DNA of 64,000 bases from Chthonomonadia bacterium. GTDB lineage: Bacteria > Armatimonadota > HRBIN16. The position numbers were made by a program, and so were the translations under genes. Shown here in pieces: positions 44,428 through 53,479 of this stretch. Below the pieces are notes generated by a model. The model did not search any database. It was given only the letters and a program-made list of their open reading frames with translations, and had not been told where the DNA came from. The stretch spans positions 149,594-213,593 of the forward strand of contig JABUFA010000001.1 of NCBI GenBank assembly GCA_013314755.1, read 5' to 3'. Numbering within the stretch: position 1 is the stretch's first letter; every line of letters begins with the position of its first letter.

Positions 44428-44773
44428 CCTGTTCACCTCCCGCCTGTTCAATCTCCTCTTCCGAGGTGGGATGGTCGCTGATGAACGCCACTCCTTTATC
44501 CCTCAGCGCCTGGGCAAAAGCCAGCACGTCGGGCAGAACCTCTTCCGCCGTGACGTCGTACGTCTGCGTCAGCTCCTGCGCTATCTGTGCCAGTGTGCGG
44601 CTGCCGTCTGCCAGCCGCCAGATGGCGGTTCCCACCTCGTTCAGGCTGTGCAGTTCCCGCTCCTGCGGCGAGATGACCACTGCCTCCCCTTCAATAATCC
44701 GCCATGCCAGAAACGGCGAACGCACCAGATAGTGCTCTGGAGTTACTTGAACTGTCGACGTCTCCATCTCCAT
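44420..44773 (-). CDS. PqqD-like RRE (RiPP recognition element) protein
   Basis: About 117 residues starting at ATG 44773 inside the 3' end of the peptidase gene; the longer track frame (44836) has non-protein-like composition. It shows the PqqD fold pattern: HYLVRSPFLAWRIIEGEAVVI, a beta-hairpin, then LHSLNEVGTAIWRLADGSRTL and a winged-helix part, AQIAQELTQTYDVTAEEVLPDV. Such domains hold leader peptides for tailoring enzymes. The next gene downstream encodes a candidate substrate. Confidence 0.88.
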   Translation of the reverse strand: MEMETSTVQVTPEHYLVRSPFLAWRIIEGEAVVISPQERELHSLNEVGTAIWRLADGSRTLAQIAQELTQTYDVTAEEVLPDVLAFAQALRDKGVAFISDHPTSEEEIEQAGGEQVG

Positions 44774-45198
44774 ACCTTGCGAAGCCCGTGCACGACGCGC
44801 GGGGCGCGCGTCTGCAGTATACCGTACAACCACCACGCTCCACTATAGGGCGAGAAACGCTTCTTGCCGCGCCAGACGGTGCGCACCTCGCCCAGCACCT
44901 GTTCGCGAACCACCTGCTCTTCGTCCTCCAGGCTGTCGCCGCGCAGAACAATCTTCCCATCCGCTACCGATACCACGCGGTGACAGCGAAGCCCCCACGG
45001 CGTGTTGACCAGCGCAATCATGCCCGGCTTAATCCGCAGGGAAGGCACAATCTCTAACACATCCCCGCCCCGAATAAGGGGCGACATACTTGCGCCGCGC
45101 GCCTTCAGCCATACGCTCTCTCCCGCCCGGAGGCGCGACAGCAGGTCTGCGCTGTCAGGATTTAGCGGTTGGAACTCCCCTTCTGGTTCTTTCGCCAT
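44743..45198 (-). CDS. S24/S26-family signal-peptidase-like protein
   Basis: About 151 residues from ATG 45198, eight bases after GAGGTG; the track start (45309) lies inside the SpoIID-like gene. GASMSPLIRGGDVLEI contains the catalytic Ser of S26 peptidases, and RCHRVVSVADGKIVLRGDS matches the following conserved blocks; the general-base position appears to be His (CHR) rather than Lys, as in some SipW/archaeal types. There is no membrane anchor at the N-terminus. It overlaps the gene on either side, and may cleave the leader of the candidate peptide. Confidence 0.85.
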   Translation of the reverse strand: MAKEPEGEFQPLNPDSADLLSRLRAGESVWLKARGASMSPLIRGGDVLEIVPSLRIKPGMIALVNTPWGLRCHRVVSVADGKIVLRGDSLEDEEQVVREQVLGEVRTVWRGKKRFSPYSGAWWLYGILQTRAPRVVHGLRKVWRWRRRQFK

Positions 45199-46358
45199 TG
45201 CCACATCACCTCGCTCAGGGTCGCCAGAGACGCGCCCGGATAGTACGCCTGCAGGATTTGCTCCATGCTCTGCCCCGCTCGCGCTCTGCCCGCCGCGCCC
45301 CACTGACACAGCCCTTTGCCGTGCCCGGAGCCACTGCCCTCGAACACAATCATGTTGCCCTGGTCCAGCCGCACGCTGAACAGCGTGGACGGCAGAGATA
45401 AACGACTGCGCAGCTGTACCCCACTGACCTCGCGCACCACCTCGCCACAGCGGATGCGCAGATTCAGCACGCGCCCGCCCGCGTCGGATTGCGCGATTTG
45501 CACGTCAACTTCTCCTTTCGGCGGCTCCTGGGCGGAATCCTGCTCGCCCGCCGCCTGCCATACCTCCATAAAGGCAAAGCCAACCTGCCAGCGATGCCGC
45601 GGGTTGTCGGCGCAGTAGTCCCTGCCCGCGTCGTCGCGGTCGGCAGGAGGGGGTTCTACCCCGTTGCCCAAGGCAGGCTGCCCCCCGCAGTCGGCGGTGT
45701 ACACACCGTCCACCGGCAGGTCGCTGTTGACCAGTATTACCCCAGCTGTACCTCTGACCGCTGTGGTGGTGCTTTCCTTTTCGGCGTTCATCCCGCCGTA
45801 CACCTGACAATGTATTCCGTCGCACACATCTGCGCCGTCTGCCTCATGTCTGAAACGGTTGCGCACCGTCCAGCTTCGCGCAGCGACTGCCTGTGCCTTC
45901 AACGCTTCGGCGGGAAAGCCGGGCGGCATCTCCAGCGGGACAACCCCCAGCAGATAGTCTTCCAGAGGCAGAACGTTCAGCACCTGAAGCCTGCTTCGAT
46001 ACACCCGCACCACGATTTTGCCCCGGTAACTGCGTCCGTTGTTGCCCTGTGCATCGGAGAGGGAGAGGGGAGCTTCACCCTGCAGGTTCCATTCCTTCGC
46101 CTCCAGCCGTTCGTCGCCAATCTGTAGCGCCACCTGCTCGCCGGCACGCTCGACCAGCACCGTTTCGCCCGCCGGAATCTCCCTCTGCGTTTCGCCCGAA
46201 ACCACCTGCCAGCGTGCGCTGCAGGTAATATGCAGAGAGCTGTTCCGCCAGCGCGTCAGCCACACCCTGACCTCGGGATTGAAAGCCTGCTGTGCCAGCG
46301 ATGGGAGGGCGAGCGCAAAGAGCAGGAAAAACAGCGCTATGGTATGTTTGCCTCTCAT
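45162..46358 (-). CDS. SpoIID/LytB-domain protein, exported
   Basis: About 398 residues from ATG 46358, overlapping the TGA of the AAC(3)-like gene by 4 bp. It has a signal peptide (RGKHTIALFFLLFALALPSLA). The SpoIID domain shows VLPLEDYLLGVVPLEMPPGF, LKAQAVAARSW, CDGIHCQVYGG and the late GSGSGHGKGLCQWGAAGRA. SpoIID is a peptidoglycan lytic transglycosylase in sporulation; homologues in non-sporulating bacteria are thought to remodel the wall. The track adds 68 upstream residues that belong to another frame. Confidence 0.9.
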   Translation of the reverse strand: MRGKHTIALFFLLFALALPSLAQQAFNPEVRVWLTRWRNSSLHITCSARWQVVSGETQREIPAGETVLVERAGEQVALQIGDERLEAKEWNLQGEAPLSLSDAQGNNGRSYRGKIVVRVYRSRLQVLNVLPLEDYLLGVVPLEMPPGFPAEALKAQAVAARSWTVRNRFRHEADGADVCDGIHCQVYGGMNAEKESTTTAVRGTAGVILVNSDLPVDGVYTADCGGQPALGNGVEPPPADRDDAGRDYCADNPRHRWQVGFAFMEVWQAAGEQDSAQEPPKGEVDVQIAQSDAGGRVLNLRIRCGEVVREVSGVQLRSRLSLPSTLFSVRLDQGNMIVFEGSGSGHGKGLCQWGAAGRARAGQSMEQILQAYYPGASLATLSEVMWQWRKNQKGSSNR

Positions 46359-47158
46359 GCTTGCAGGCTCCGCAGGAATCGTTCGCGAGCTCGTTCGGAT
46401 AACAGCCACAGCGGGTTCTGCCGCAGGATGGGCAGGATAACCTGGCGAAGCATCCCCGCATGGATCAGACGGCAGTAGGCGTTGCCCACCATCTCCTCGC
46501 GCATGGCGCCCGCTTCGCGCAGGGGCTCGTCTACGACCGTAAAGTCGCGCTCCCACCGCCACAGGTGCAGACGGTTGCGCACCACGATTTCACCTCCCTC
46601 GGCATCAATCACGATACCATCCGTCCACTCGTCCTGCAGGTGGTAGGGAACCTCCGCCAGCTCCTCCAGGGCGTGCAGACTGGTGTTACTTTGCTGGTTA
46701 CACCCGAGCAGGAGGATATATCCGTTCATGTCCATCAGCTTCACGTATGGACTGCCCTCGCCGCAGGGGGTAGCACAGCGCTCATGTCCCTCGGTGTAGA
46801 AGTCGGCGCGTGCGCCCAGCGCGGTGACCGAATGCGTGGGATGCAAACTGCGCCGTACGCCCGGGTAGCGTCGGAATGTTTCCGGGATAATGCCAATCCA
46901 CTTGGGGCAAGGTGTCGTGCGCACATCCATGCGCGGCGGGTTCTGCGGAGAATCCTGCGGTGAGCCGTTCAGCGCGGGCATCAGTATCGTCCCTGCCGGC
47001 GACACCGCCGACAGCAGTGCCTGAATGACGGTCTCCGCGCCTCCCTCCACCCAGCCGATACTGCTGAGCGACGAGTGCACCAGCAGGTCCATTCCCCGCT
47101 GAACACCCAGCCGACGCAGTTCCTGCGTCAGTGTCTCTCTGTCGATTCCTATCTGCAT
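46355..47158 (-). CDS. AAC(3)-family acetyltransferase-like protein
   Basis: This 267-residue protein resembles aminoglycoside 3-N-acetyltransferases: LLVHSSLSSIGWVEGGAETVI near the N-terminus, then RSLHPTHSVTALGARAD with the catalytic-type His, and GEGSPYVKLMDMNGYILLLG. Environmental members are often not resistance genes and may acetylate other amines, including cell-wall sugars or siderophores. It is the first gene of the minus-strand chain leading to cheB. The upstream gap has an AT-rich TATAGCATAAT but no clear -35. Confidence 0.87.
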   Translation of the reverse strand: MQIGIDRETLTQELRRLGVQRGMDLLVHSSLSSIGWVEGGAETVIQALLSAVSPAGTILMPALNGSPQDSPQNPPRMDVRTTPCPKWIGIIPETFRRYPGVRRSLHPTHSVTALGARADFYTEGHERCATPCGEGSPYVKLMDMNGYILLLGCNQQSNTSLHALEELAEVPYHLQDEWTDGIVIDAEGGEIVVRNRLHLWRWERDFTVVDEPLREAGAMREEMVGNAYCRLIHAGMLRQVILPILRQNPLWLLSERARERFLRSLQA

Positions 47159-47275
47159 CGGATCAGCCGCCTCATCTTTATTATGCTATACTATTCCGTT
47201 TGCATACGGCGCATGCCTGCTCTGTGGATGATGAGGCGAGACTGTAAGTAAAGGTTACATAAACTGGCGCAGGTA

Positions 47276-47304
47276 TTGACATTTTTATTTGCGTCGCATA
47301 GAAT
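47276..47304 (+). promoter_or_regulatory. Near-consensus sigma70 promoter for the RelE-helicase fusion
   Basis: TTGACA, an AT-rich 17-base spacer and TAGAAT. Transcription would start near 47311, about 30 bases before the GTG. Confidence 0.85.
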
Positions 47305-47339
47305 CGGTGCAGAAGTCTGTGCACTGAGAGGTGTAGAGG

Positions 47340-49391
47340 GTGTTAGGGCAGGTCTCATTGGCTAACACGTTTGGGGACTCGTTGAAAAAGCTCTCACCTG
47401 CCGAGCAGAAGGCGGTAAAGCTCACCGTCTTCGACTTCTTCGAGAACCCTGCCTCGCCCGGACACTCGCTCCATCAGGTAGACAAAGCCCCCTGGCCCCA
47501 CTGGTGGTCCCTGCGCGTGAATGACGACCTGCGCATTATCCTCGCACATCAGGCAGATTCTTATGTTCTGTGTTATGTGGGCCATCATGACGAGGCGTAT
47601 CGCTGGGCGCAACGTCGCCGGTTTGAGCAGGATATTACCGGAACACTGCGCGTCGTGCTGATAGAGGAGGAGATACAACACGTTATCCAGACGGTGGAAG
47701 TCAACGCTCCTCTGAGCCGTTATGATAGAGAGTATCTCATGCGCATTGGTATTCCCGCTTCGTGGGTGGATTATGTTCGGCACGCTTCCGAAGAAGACCT
47801 TATTGAACTCATTGACGAGTTCCCTGAAGAGGTCTGGGAGCGTGTGGAGGAACTGCTGAAGGGCAACGTGGTGAAGATTCCGGAGCGTATCGCCGTGGAA
47901 AACCCTCTGCACCACCCCGACAGTCGGCGTCGCTTCTGGACGCCAGCCAGTTTGGAAGAGCTTAAGCGGTCGCTGGACATGCCCTGGGAAAAGTGGCTGG
48001 TGTACCTTCATCCCCTGCAACGTGAGGCGGTGGAGGCACATTACAGCGGACCGGCACGTGTGTCGGGAGGCGCGGGCACCGGCAAGACGGTGGTGGCAGT
48101 ACATCGGACGGCGGAGCTTTCGCGTCGCTATCCCGGTGAGCGCATCCTGCTAACCACCTTCAGCCGTACGCTGGCTCAGCACCTCCGCCATCACCTGCAG
48201 CTGCTGATGGGCAGTGTGCACCCCAGAGTGACAGTGGCAAACTTGCATTCTCTGGCGCGCGGCTGGTGCTCACATCTCTATGGCGACAGATTCACCATTG
48301 CCGAGGACCAGCAGGTGGCTCAGCAACTGGAGTGGCTCCGGCTGGAACTATGCCCATCGTTTTCATCAGGCTTTGTGCGGATGGAGTGGGAGCGGGTGAT
48401 TGAGCCGTGGAACATCCGAACTTTGGAACAGTATCTCCACACTCAGCGGATAGGGCGCAAAGCCCCCCTGCGGACAGAAGATAGGCAAAAGCTGTGGCAG
48501 GTGTTTGAGGCGTTGTGGCGGTGGCTGGAGGGGAACAGCCTGTTGACGTGGAGCATGTTGTGCTATAGGCTGGTGGACGACGCGGACCTGCTACCAAAGT
48601 ATCGGTGTATCGTTGTTGATGAAGCGCAGGACTTCGGTCCGGCGGAATTGATGCTGATTCGCGCCCTGTGTCCCGAGAACCCGGACGACCTGTTCCTGTG
48701 CGCAGATGCCGAACAGCGTATCTACCGTACGGTCTCACCCTGGTCCACGCTGGGCATCCACACGCGAGGCAGGAGCACCCGTTTGCGCGTGAACTACCGA
48801 ACCACCCGCCAGATCCAGTACTATGCCGAACGCATTCTCCCTGAATACACCGAACAGGGAGACGACCTGCAGGACGAAACGCTCTCCCTGCGCCCCCTGC
48901 CACTACTGCGCGGTGACGACCCGCGAATCCGACCGGCGATTTCGGAAGACAGAGAGGCAGAACTGCTTGCCGAGTGGTTGATACTGCGTGCGCAGGAGGG
49001 CTATCAGCTCGGCGAGATGGGCGTGTTTGCCCGTACACGCAATTACCTGAAAGATTACATCGTGCCAGTGCTGGAAAAATGCGGATTGCCTGTGCACTGG
49101 TTAGACGACCACAGCCTGCCAGACTCTAACCGCGTCAACGTTGGCACGGCGCACAGGGCGAAGGGGCTGGAGTTTAAGGTGGTGGCGGTCGTAGGGGTAT
49201 GCGCCTCCCTGTTTCCCCTGCAATCCGTCCTGAGCGATATCGAAGACCCGGTGGAGCGTATAGAGTTCGAGCGGTTGGAGCGACAGCTGCTTTACGTCGC
49301 CTGCACCCGCGCCCGCGAAAAGCTGTGGGTCAGCTATTGCGGCGTGCCCAGCCCCTACCTGCCCCCAGCGCCGCAGGATAAATCGCCCTGA
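47340..49391 (+). CDS. UvrD-type helicase with N-terminal RelE/ParE-like domain
   Basis: 683 residues. The first 95 or so match the RelE/ParE toxin fold: SLKKLSPAEQKAVKLTVFDF, ENPASPGHSLHQVDKA, SLRVNDDLRIILAHQADSYV, LCYVGHHDEAYRWA. After a helical linker (about 100-205) comes an SF1 helicase: GGAGTGKTVVAVHR, FSRTLAQHLRHHL, VVDEAQDFG, RLRVNYRTTRQI, GTAHRAKGLEFKVVAV and LYVACTRAREKLWVS. GTG 47340 is preferred; TTG 47358 is possible. No antitoxin gene is adjacent. The fusion may restrain the toxin-like domain or use it for RNA or ribosome contact. Confidence 0.9.
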   Translation: MLGQVSLANTFGDSLKKLSPAEQKAVKLTVFDFFENPASPGHSLHQVDKAPWPHWWSLRVNDDLRIILAHQADSYVLCYVGHHDEAYRWAQRRRFEQDITGTLRVVLIEEEIQHVIQTVEVNAPLSRYDREYLMRIGIPASWVDYVRHASEEDLIELIDEFPEEVWERVEELLKGNVVKIPERIAVENPLHHPDSRRRFWTPASLEELKRSLDMPWEKWLVYLHPLQREAVEAHYSGPARVSGGAGTGKTVVAVHRTAELSRRYPGERILLTTFSRTLAQHLRHHLQLLMGSVHPRVTVANLHSLARGWCSHLYGDRFTIAEDQQVAQQLEWLRLELCPSFSSGFVRMEWERVIEPWNIRTLEQYLHTQRIGRKAPLRTEDRQKLWQVFEALWRWLEGNSLLTWSMLCYRLVDDADLLPKYRCIVVDEAQDFGPAELMLIRALCPENPDDLFLCADAEQRIYRTVSPWSTLGIHTRGRSTRLRVNYRTTRQIQYYAERILPEYTEQGDDLQDETLSLRPLPLLRGDDPRIRPAISEDREAELLAEWLILRAQEGYQLGEMGVFARTRNYLKDYIVPVLEKCGLPVHWLDDHSLPDSNRVNVGTAHRAKGLEFKVVAVVGVCASLFPLQSVLSDIEDPVERIEFERLERQLLYVACTRAREKLWVSYCGVPSPYLPPAPQDKSP

Positions 49392-49417
49392 GAGAAGAAC
49401 TCAAAACACCGAAAGCG

Positions 49418-51688
49418 ATGAATAGAGCTATCACGGGTGTTATAACCACCATACTCAGCCTGCTGGCGGCGTGCGCCCTGGCACAGCCTCTGGTAGAGGT
49501 CGGCGAGCCGTTCGGAAGGCTTCCGCTGGTGGACGAGGTGCTGTGCGGTGACCCGAACGACCCGCACGAGTTTGCCGAATCCGCCCCCGGCGTCTCCTCC
49601 ATAGAGACCATTCTGGGCAAGCGATGCCGGGTTCTGCCCTCCTCGCCCGAGCAGAAGGGCAGTGCATACTTCGCCTATCGCATCGGCAGGGGCAAGGGCT
49701 TGAAACCCGGCGAGGCGTACGTGCTGGCGATAGACTATCCCGAAGATAAACCGCGCACGGTGCACGTGGTGAACCGCGGCTGTGAGGTGTTCCAGGGATT
49801 TCATACGGGCAATGCGCTGGGTGATAGCATGCACGGCTATGTTGCCAGCAATCCCGAATCGCTGAAGCTGCCGCTATCGGGTTCCTATCGCACGTGGCGA
49901 CAGATGTTCTTTCTCTTTGAGCGCTTCTACCCTCTCAAACGCACCCGCGACGACCTGAACCGCCCCGAAGGGCCAGAAGACGGCTTCTGGGTGATTATCC
50001 TGCGTCCCGACCCCGCCGACGACCCCACCTCCGCAGGTCCCGCAGTGCATCGTATCCGCCTGTTCCGGGTGCCGGACGTGCGCAGGCTGTACCTGCCAGT
50101 TCGTTTTCCTCCCGACCCTCTACCCAGGCGATACATCTTCGTGCGTGAAGAGATGGCGGATACCTACGCCGAGTCCACCAATCCCCGACAGGCATCGCCG
50201 GGCGTGGACATGACCCGCTTCTTCGAGTTCAAAGCGCATACCATGCGCTTTCTGGGCATCAACACCTTCTGCAAGGACCTGCTGGAGTTCGGGCACAACC
50301 AGGGCTGGGACGCCGGGGACGACAGCTGGTATGTGCCCTCGCACGACCCGAAGCGCTGGGAGCGCATCCTGCAAATCGCCGCACAGCATGGGCTGACGGT
50401 CCTGCCCTACTACGAATACGCGGGAAGCATGGGATTGAACAGGGTGGTTCAGTGCGCGCCGCTGAAGGGACCGGGACAGCCCTATACCGGCATCTGGTGG
50501 GGCGAACTGTACCACGCCGACGTGACCGACCCGCGCACGCTGGAGGACGCCAAACGCCTGCTGGATGCCACTATTGTGCGTTTCAAGGGGCAGGTGAAGT
50601 TTCTGGGCGCGTGGTTCCGCAACAGGGTGAGCCATATCCCCATCTCGTTCGCGGACGATGTGCTGGCAAGATTCAGCGCAGAGGCAAACGGCGGACAGAA
50701 GGTAACCCGTGAAATGCTGAGGGCGGATAGCAACCTGCTGGAACGCTACCGAAACTGGTGGCTGGGCAAGCGCAAAGATTTCTTCCTCGCTCTGCGGGAC
50801 TATCTGCGCGAGAAGGTATCGCCCGACAGCCTGATATTCTGGACGAACTGGACGGGCGAACCCGGTCCACCACTGGACAGCGGCAAGACGGTGGTGACAG
50901 ACGACATAGACCTGTGGAAGCCGCTATTGCCCCAGTGGTGGCAGGCGGTGAGCCTGGAGGAACTGCTTCGCACCGACCGTTACCTGCGCAGTATCACCCG
51001 CTATCCCGACACCTGGGGAAGCGATGAATGGCAACATGGGGAACCCCGCGCCGACGTGGAGAGCTACCGCGATACCGAAGGAGTGCTGTTTACCTATCCC
51101 TTCCATCGTATCTACTCAGTCTCGCGCCCGGAGGACATGGACGCCTTCCGCACCCGTTCAGGTCTGGCGATGGTGCGCATGTATTCGCTGAACGAACACC
51201 GCGACGGCGGCATCCTCGGCGATTTCCTCTCCGATGTGGAGCGGGTTGGACCGTTCTGCATGGCGGCGGAGGTGCGTGCGATGGCGTTCGGCGACCCCTT
51301 CTATCTGGGCTATCTGGTGGGCAATACGCACTATCACGGCTTCCCCGAATATGTGCGCCGGTTCAACGCTGCTTTTCTCGCTCTGCCTGCCCTGCCCAGC
51401 CGGCGGTTGAAGGACGCCTGTTCAGACCCGGAAGTGGTGGTGCGGATGATTCCCACGCCGGGCAATCGGTTCGGCACCTACGTGGCGATTGCACACATCG
51501 GCTGGCGGGCGAAAAGGGATGTGCGCATTGTCCTGCCTCTCGCCGGCAGAGTGGTAGACGCGGTCAGCGGACGCGAGATAAAACCCATTCGCACCGACGG
51601 GAAAGGAATTGTGCTAAAACTCTCGCTGGACGCCTGCGAACTGCGTGCCCTGCGCATCCTTGCGCCCTCCACCCCACCCAGAAGATAG
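49418..51688 (+). CDS. Secreted protein of unknown function, glycosidase-like
   Basis: This 756-residue protein has a signal peptide (MNRAITGVITTILSLLAACALA). An N-terminal beta-rich part is followed by a region resembling a TIM barrel (FEFKAHTMRFLGINTFCKDL, TVLPYYEYAGSMGL, SLIFWTNWTG) and a small C-terminal beta domain ending near EIKPIRTDGKGIVLKLS. It may be a glycoside hydrolase of an undescribed family, but no catalytic pair can be assigned. It starts 26 bp after the helicase gene. Confidence 0.75.
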   Translation: MNRAITGVITTILSLLAACALAQPLVEVGEPFGRLPLVDEVLCGDPNDPHEFAESAPGVSSIETILGKRCRVLPSSPEQKGSAYFAYRIGRGKGLKPGEAYVLAIDYPEDKPRTVHVVNRGCEVFQGFHTGNALGDSMHGYVASNPESLKLPLSGSYRTWRQMFFLFERFYPLKRTRDDLNRPEGPEDGFWVIILRPDPADDPTSAGPAVHRIRLFRVPDVRRLYLPVRFPPDPLPRRYIFVREEMADTYAESTNPRQASPGVDMTRFFEFKAHTMRFLGINTFCKDLLEFGHNQGWDAGDDSWYVPSHDPKRWERILQIAAQHGLTVLPYYEYAGSMGLNRVVQCAPLKGPGQPYTGIWWGELYHADVTDPRTLEDAKRLLDATIVRFKGQVKFLGAWFRNRVSHIPISFADDVLARFSAEANGGQKVTREMLRADSNLLERYRNWWLGKRKDFFLALRDYLREKVSPDSLIFWTNWTGEPGPPLDSGKTVVTDDIDLWKPLLPQWWQAVSLEELLRTDRYLRSITRYPDTWGSDEWQHGEPRADVESYRDTEGVLFTYPFHRIYSVSRPEDMDAFRTRSGLAMVRMYSLNEHRDGGILGDFLSDVERVGPFCMAAEVRAMAFGDPFYLGYLVGNTHYHGFPEYVRRFNAAFLALPALPSRRLKDACSDPEVVVRMIPTPGNRFGTYVAIAHIGWRAKRDVRIVLPLAGRVVDAVSGREIKPIRTDGKGIVLKLSLDACELRALRILAPSTPPRR

Positions 51689-51698
51689 GCACGACCGT

Positions 51699-52643
51699 TC
51701 AGCATCCTTCCGGGTGATGCTCAGGCTGGCATGTTATCGCCGTTCCGTCCTCCAGCCTCAGCCAGGTGCGGAAGTCGCGCACACCCTGTTCCAGCTCGAT
51801 CACCCGCGCTCCGCACAGAAAACCCTCTTTGCCATAGCCTCCATATCCGCTTACCCTGCCGTAGCACAGGCGAATGCCGTACAGGTTGCCCCAGTAGTCG
51901 TTGATATGCTCATGCCCCACGAAGGTGCCGACCACCTCGCCTACCTCATGCAAGGCGGCGAAGAAGCCCGTGTTGATTTTGGGAGCGCACACGTCCTCAT
52001 GCTTTTCGCCATAGCAGACCTGCGTGCGCCATACCTCATCGTACTCGGGCAGGGGGATATGAAAAAAGGCGAGCGACGGGATGGTCTTTGCCTCCTCAGG
52101 TGCGATGCCCCATCGCTGGCGAACCTGCTGAGCGGTGCGCACGTACCACCCTATCTGGTCACGGGTAATCCAACCCCACCCGCCGATGTCGGTGGTAGCA
52201 TAGCTGTTGGAATCGATACCCCACAGGAAAGCGGCAGGTCGCTCACCGTTCCTGCTCATGATGGGCAGGACATAGTTGCCCACTCCCGTAACGTTCTTCG
52301 GTCCGCGCCTGCCCACAAAGTGCGGACAGGTCTCCATCACGCGCCACAGCGCATCGCGGCTGAGGGATCCCTCGTCATCGTGGTTGCCCATCACCGCCGT
52401 CCACAGGAGGGAACGCTCCTCTATCGGCTGGACGAGCTGAAGCATTCCCTGCGCCGGGTCATGGCAATCCGCCCCGCCCAGCATATCGCCGGTGAGGAAC
52501 ACCAGGTCGGGCTGTTCGCAATCCAGCACGGCTTGGATCACCTCGCGCGTGCGTCGGTCGCGCTCGTCAAAGTTTGTCCAGTGCGTATCGGTCAATTGCA
52601 CGATTTTGAAGGTGTCCGCACGGAATCGCAGAGTTCTGGACAT
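51699..52643 (-). CDS. Calcineurin-like metallophosphoesterase
   Basis: This 314-residue protein has all metal motifs of the family: QLTDTHW (D-x-H), FLTGDML, VMGNHDDEG (G-N-H-D), FFHIPLPEY (H) and VGHEHINDY (G-H-x-H). The IPLPEY and GFLCG segments resemble the Dcr2/Sia1-like and purple-acid-phosphatase-related branch. There is no signal peptide, so it acts in the cytoplasm on an unknown phosphoester. It converges with the secreted unknown gene. Confidence 0.92.
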   Translation of the reverse strand: MSRTLRFRADTFKIVQLTDTHWTNFDERDRRTREVIQAVLDCEQPDLVFLTGDMLGGADCHDPAQGMLQLVQPIEERSLLWTAVMGNHDDEGSLSRDALWRVMETCPHFVGRRGPKNVTGVGNYVLPIMSRNGERPAAFLWGIDSNSYATTDIGGWGWITRDQIGWYVRTAQQVRQRWGIAPEEAKTIPSLAFFHIPLPEYDEVWRTQVCYGEKHEDVCAPKINTGFFAALHEVGEVVGTFVGHEHINDYWGNLYGIRLCYGRVSGYGGYGKEGFLCGARVIELEQGVRDFRTWLRLEDGTAITCQPEHHPEGC

Positions 52644-52729
52644 CGGTTACTCCTTTCGGCATGGGTTCGCCTCTTTCTACGCCGTCTCGGGTAACCACTC
52701 CTGCCGGGAGAGACGTCTAATAGCACGTG

Positions 52730-53479
52730 ATGACAGAAACATCTCAGCACCGACATGCACGACGCAACCTCTGGAGACTCGTCGTGCAGACAGCGCTAGT
52801 GTGGGCAACGGCACAGGTTACGCTCGTGACCCTGCTCACGTGGGGCAGTCGGCGTGAGCGAGCAGTAGTGCTGATGGCGGATGGACTGTTCCTGCTGTGG
52901 TGCGTTCTGGGCGGGTGGCTGATGTGGCGATACCGCGCACCCTTCGCCCGGTGGGTGGGGAAATGGCGGTTGGGCTGGCAGGTGAAGTTCGTTCTGCTCT
53001 GCACGCTCTTTGCGCTGATAGAGGAAGCCGTGACCACCACCATGACCAACCTGGCGCCTCTGTTCGGTGTGCGCGTCGGCGAGGCGTACATCACCGCCTC
53101 CACAAACTATCTGGACGTGGTGCTGGGGCACAGCGTGATCCTGTTCGTGCCGATGTTTGCGGCGTGGGCGTGGATGCTGTCGCGCTGGTCGTTTCACCCC
53201 GTGTCGGTAATGGTGCTGTTCGGGCTGACGGGCACGCTGGCGGAAACGGTTTCGTTCGGCTGGCACAATCTGCTGGGCTGGGGGTTCTGGCTGATGGTGT
53301 ATGGCTTGATGGTGTATCTGCCCGCGTATGCCGTGCGAGACCACGTGGGGAAGCATCCGCCGCGTCCGAAACACTACGTGATGGCGGTACTTCTGCCGTT
53401 CGCGTTCGCGGCGCCGGTGGCAGGCTTGGTCGGATACCTGCATCCGGTGAAGATACACTTCCCGCAAGTGGGGTCTTGA
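52730..53479 (+). CDS. Polytopic membrane protein of unknown function
   Basis: This 249-residue protein (ATG 52730; the track GTG at 52727 is one codon earlier) has about seven hydrophobic helices. Conserved-looking polar residues sit in the helices: ALIEEAVTTTMTNLAP and FGLTGTLAETVSFGWHNL. An EExxT pair followed by intramembrane His and Asn is vaguely reminiscent of membrane proteases, but no family motif is complete. It is divergent from the metallophosphoesterase gene. The function is unknown. Confidence 0.75.
   Translation: MTETSQHRHARRNLWRLVVQTALVWATAQVTLVTLLTWGSRRERAVVLMADGLFLLWCVLGGWLMWRYRAPFARWVGKWRLGWQVKFVLLCTLFALIEEAVTTTMTNLAPLFGVRVGEAYITASTNYLDVVLGHSVILFVPMFAAWAWMLSRWSFHPVSVMVLFGLTGTLAETVSFGWHNLLGWGFWLMVYGLMVYLPAYAVRDHVGKHPPRPKHYVMAVLLPFAFAAPVAGLVGYLHPVKIHFPQVGS

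Noticed and set aside
44251-45198. Complete lasso-peptide cluster
   Set aside because: No asparagine-synthetase-like cyclase or transglutaminase-like B2 protein is present. Only the RRE and the leader motif resemble lasso systems.
46355-47158. AAC(3)-like gene as an acquired antibiotic-resistance gene
   Set aside because: No mobile element is near, and the gene is embedded in a native overlapping chain. Distant AAC(3) relatives are common housekeeping proteins.
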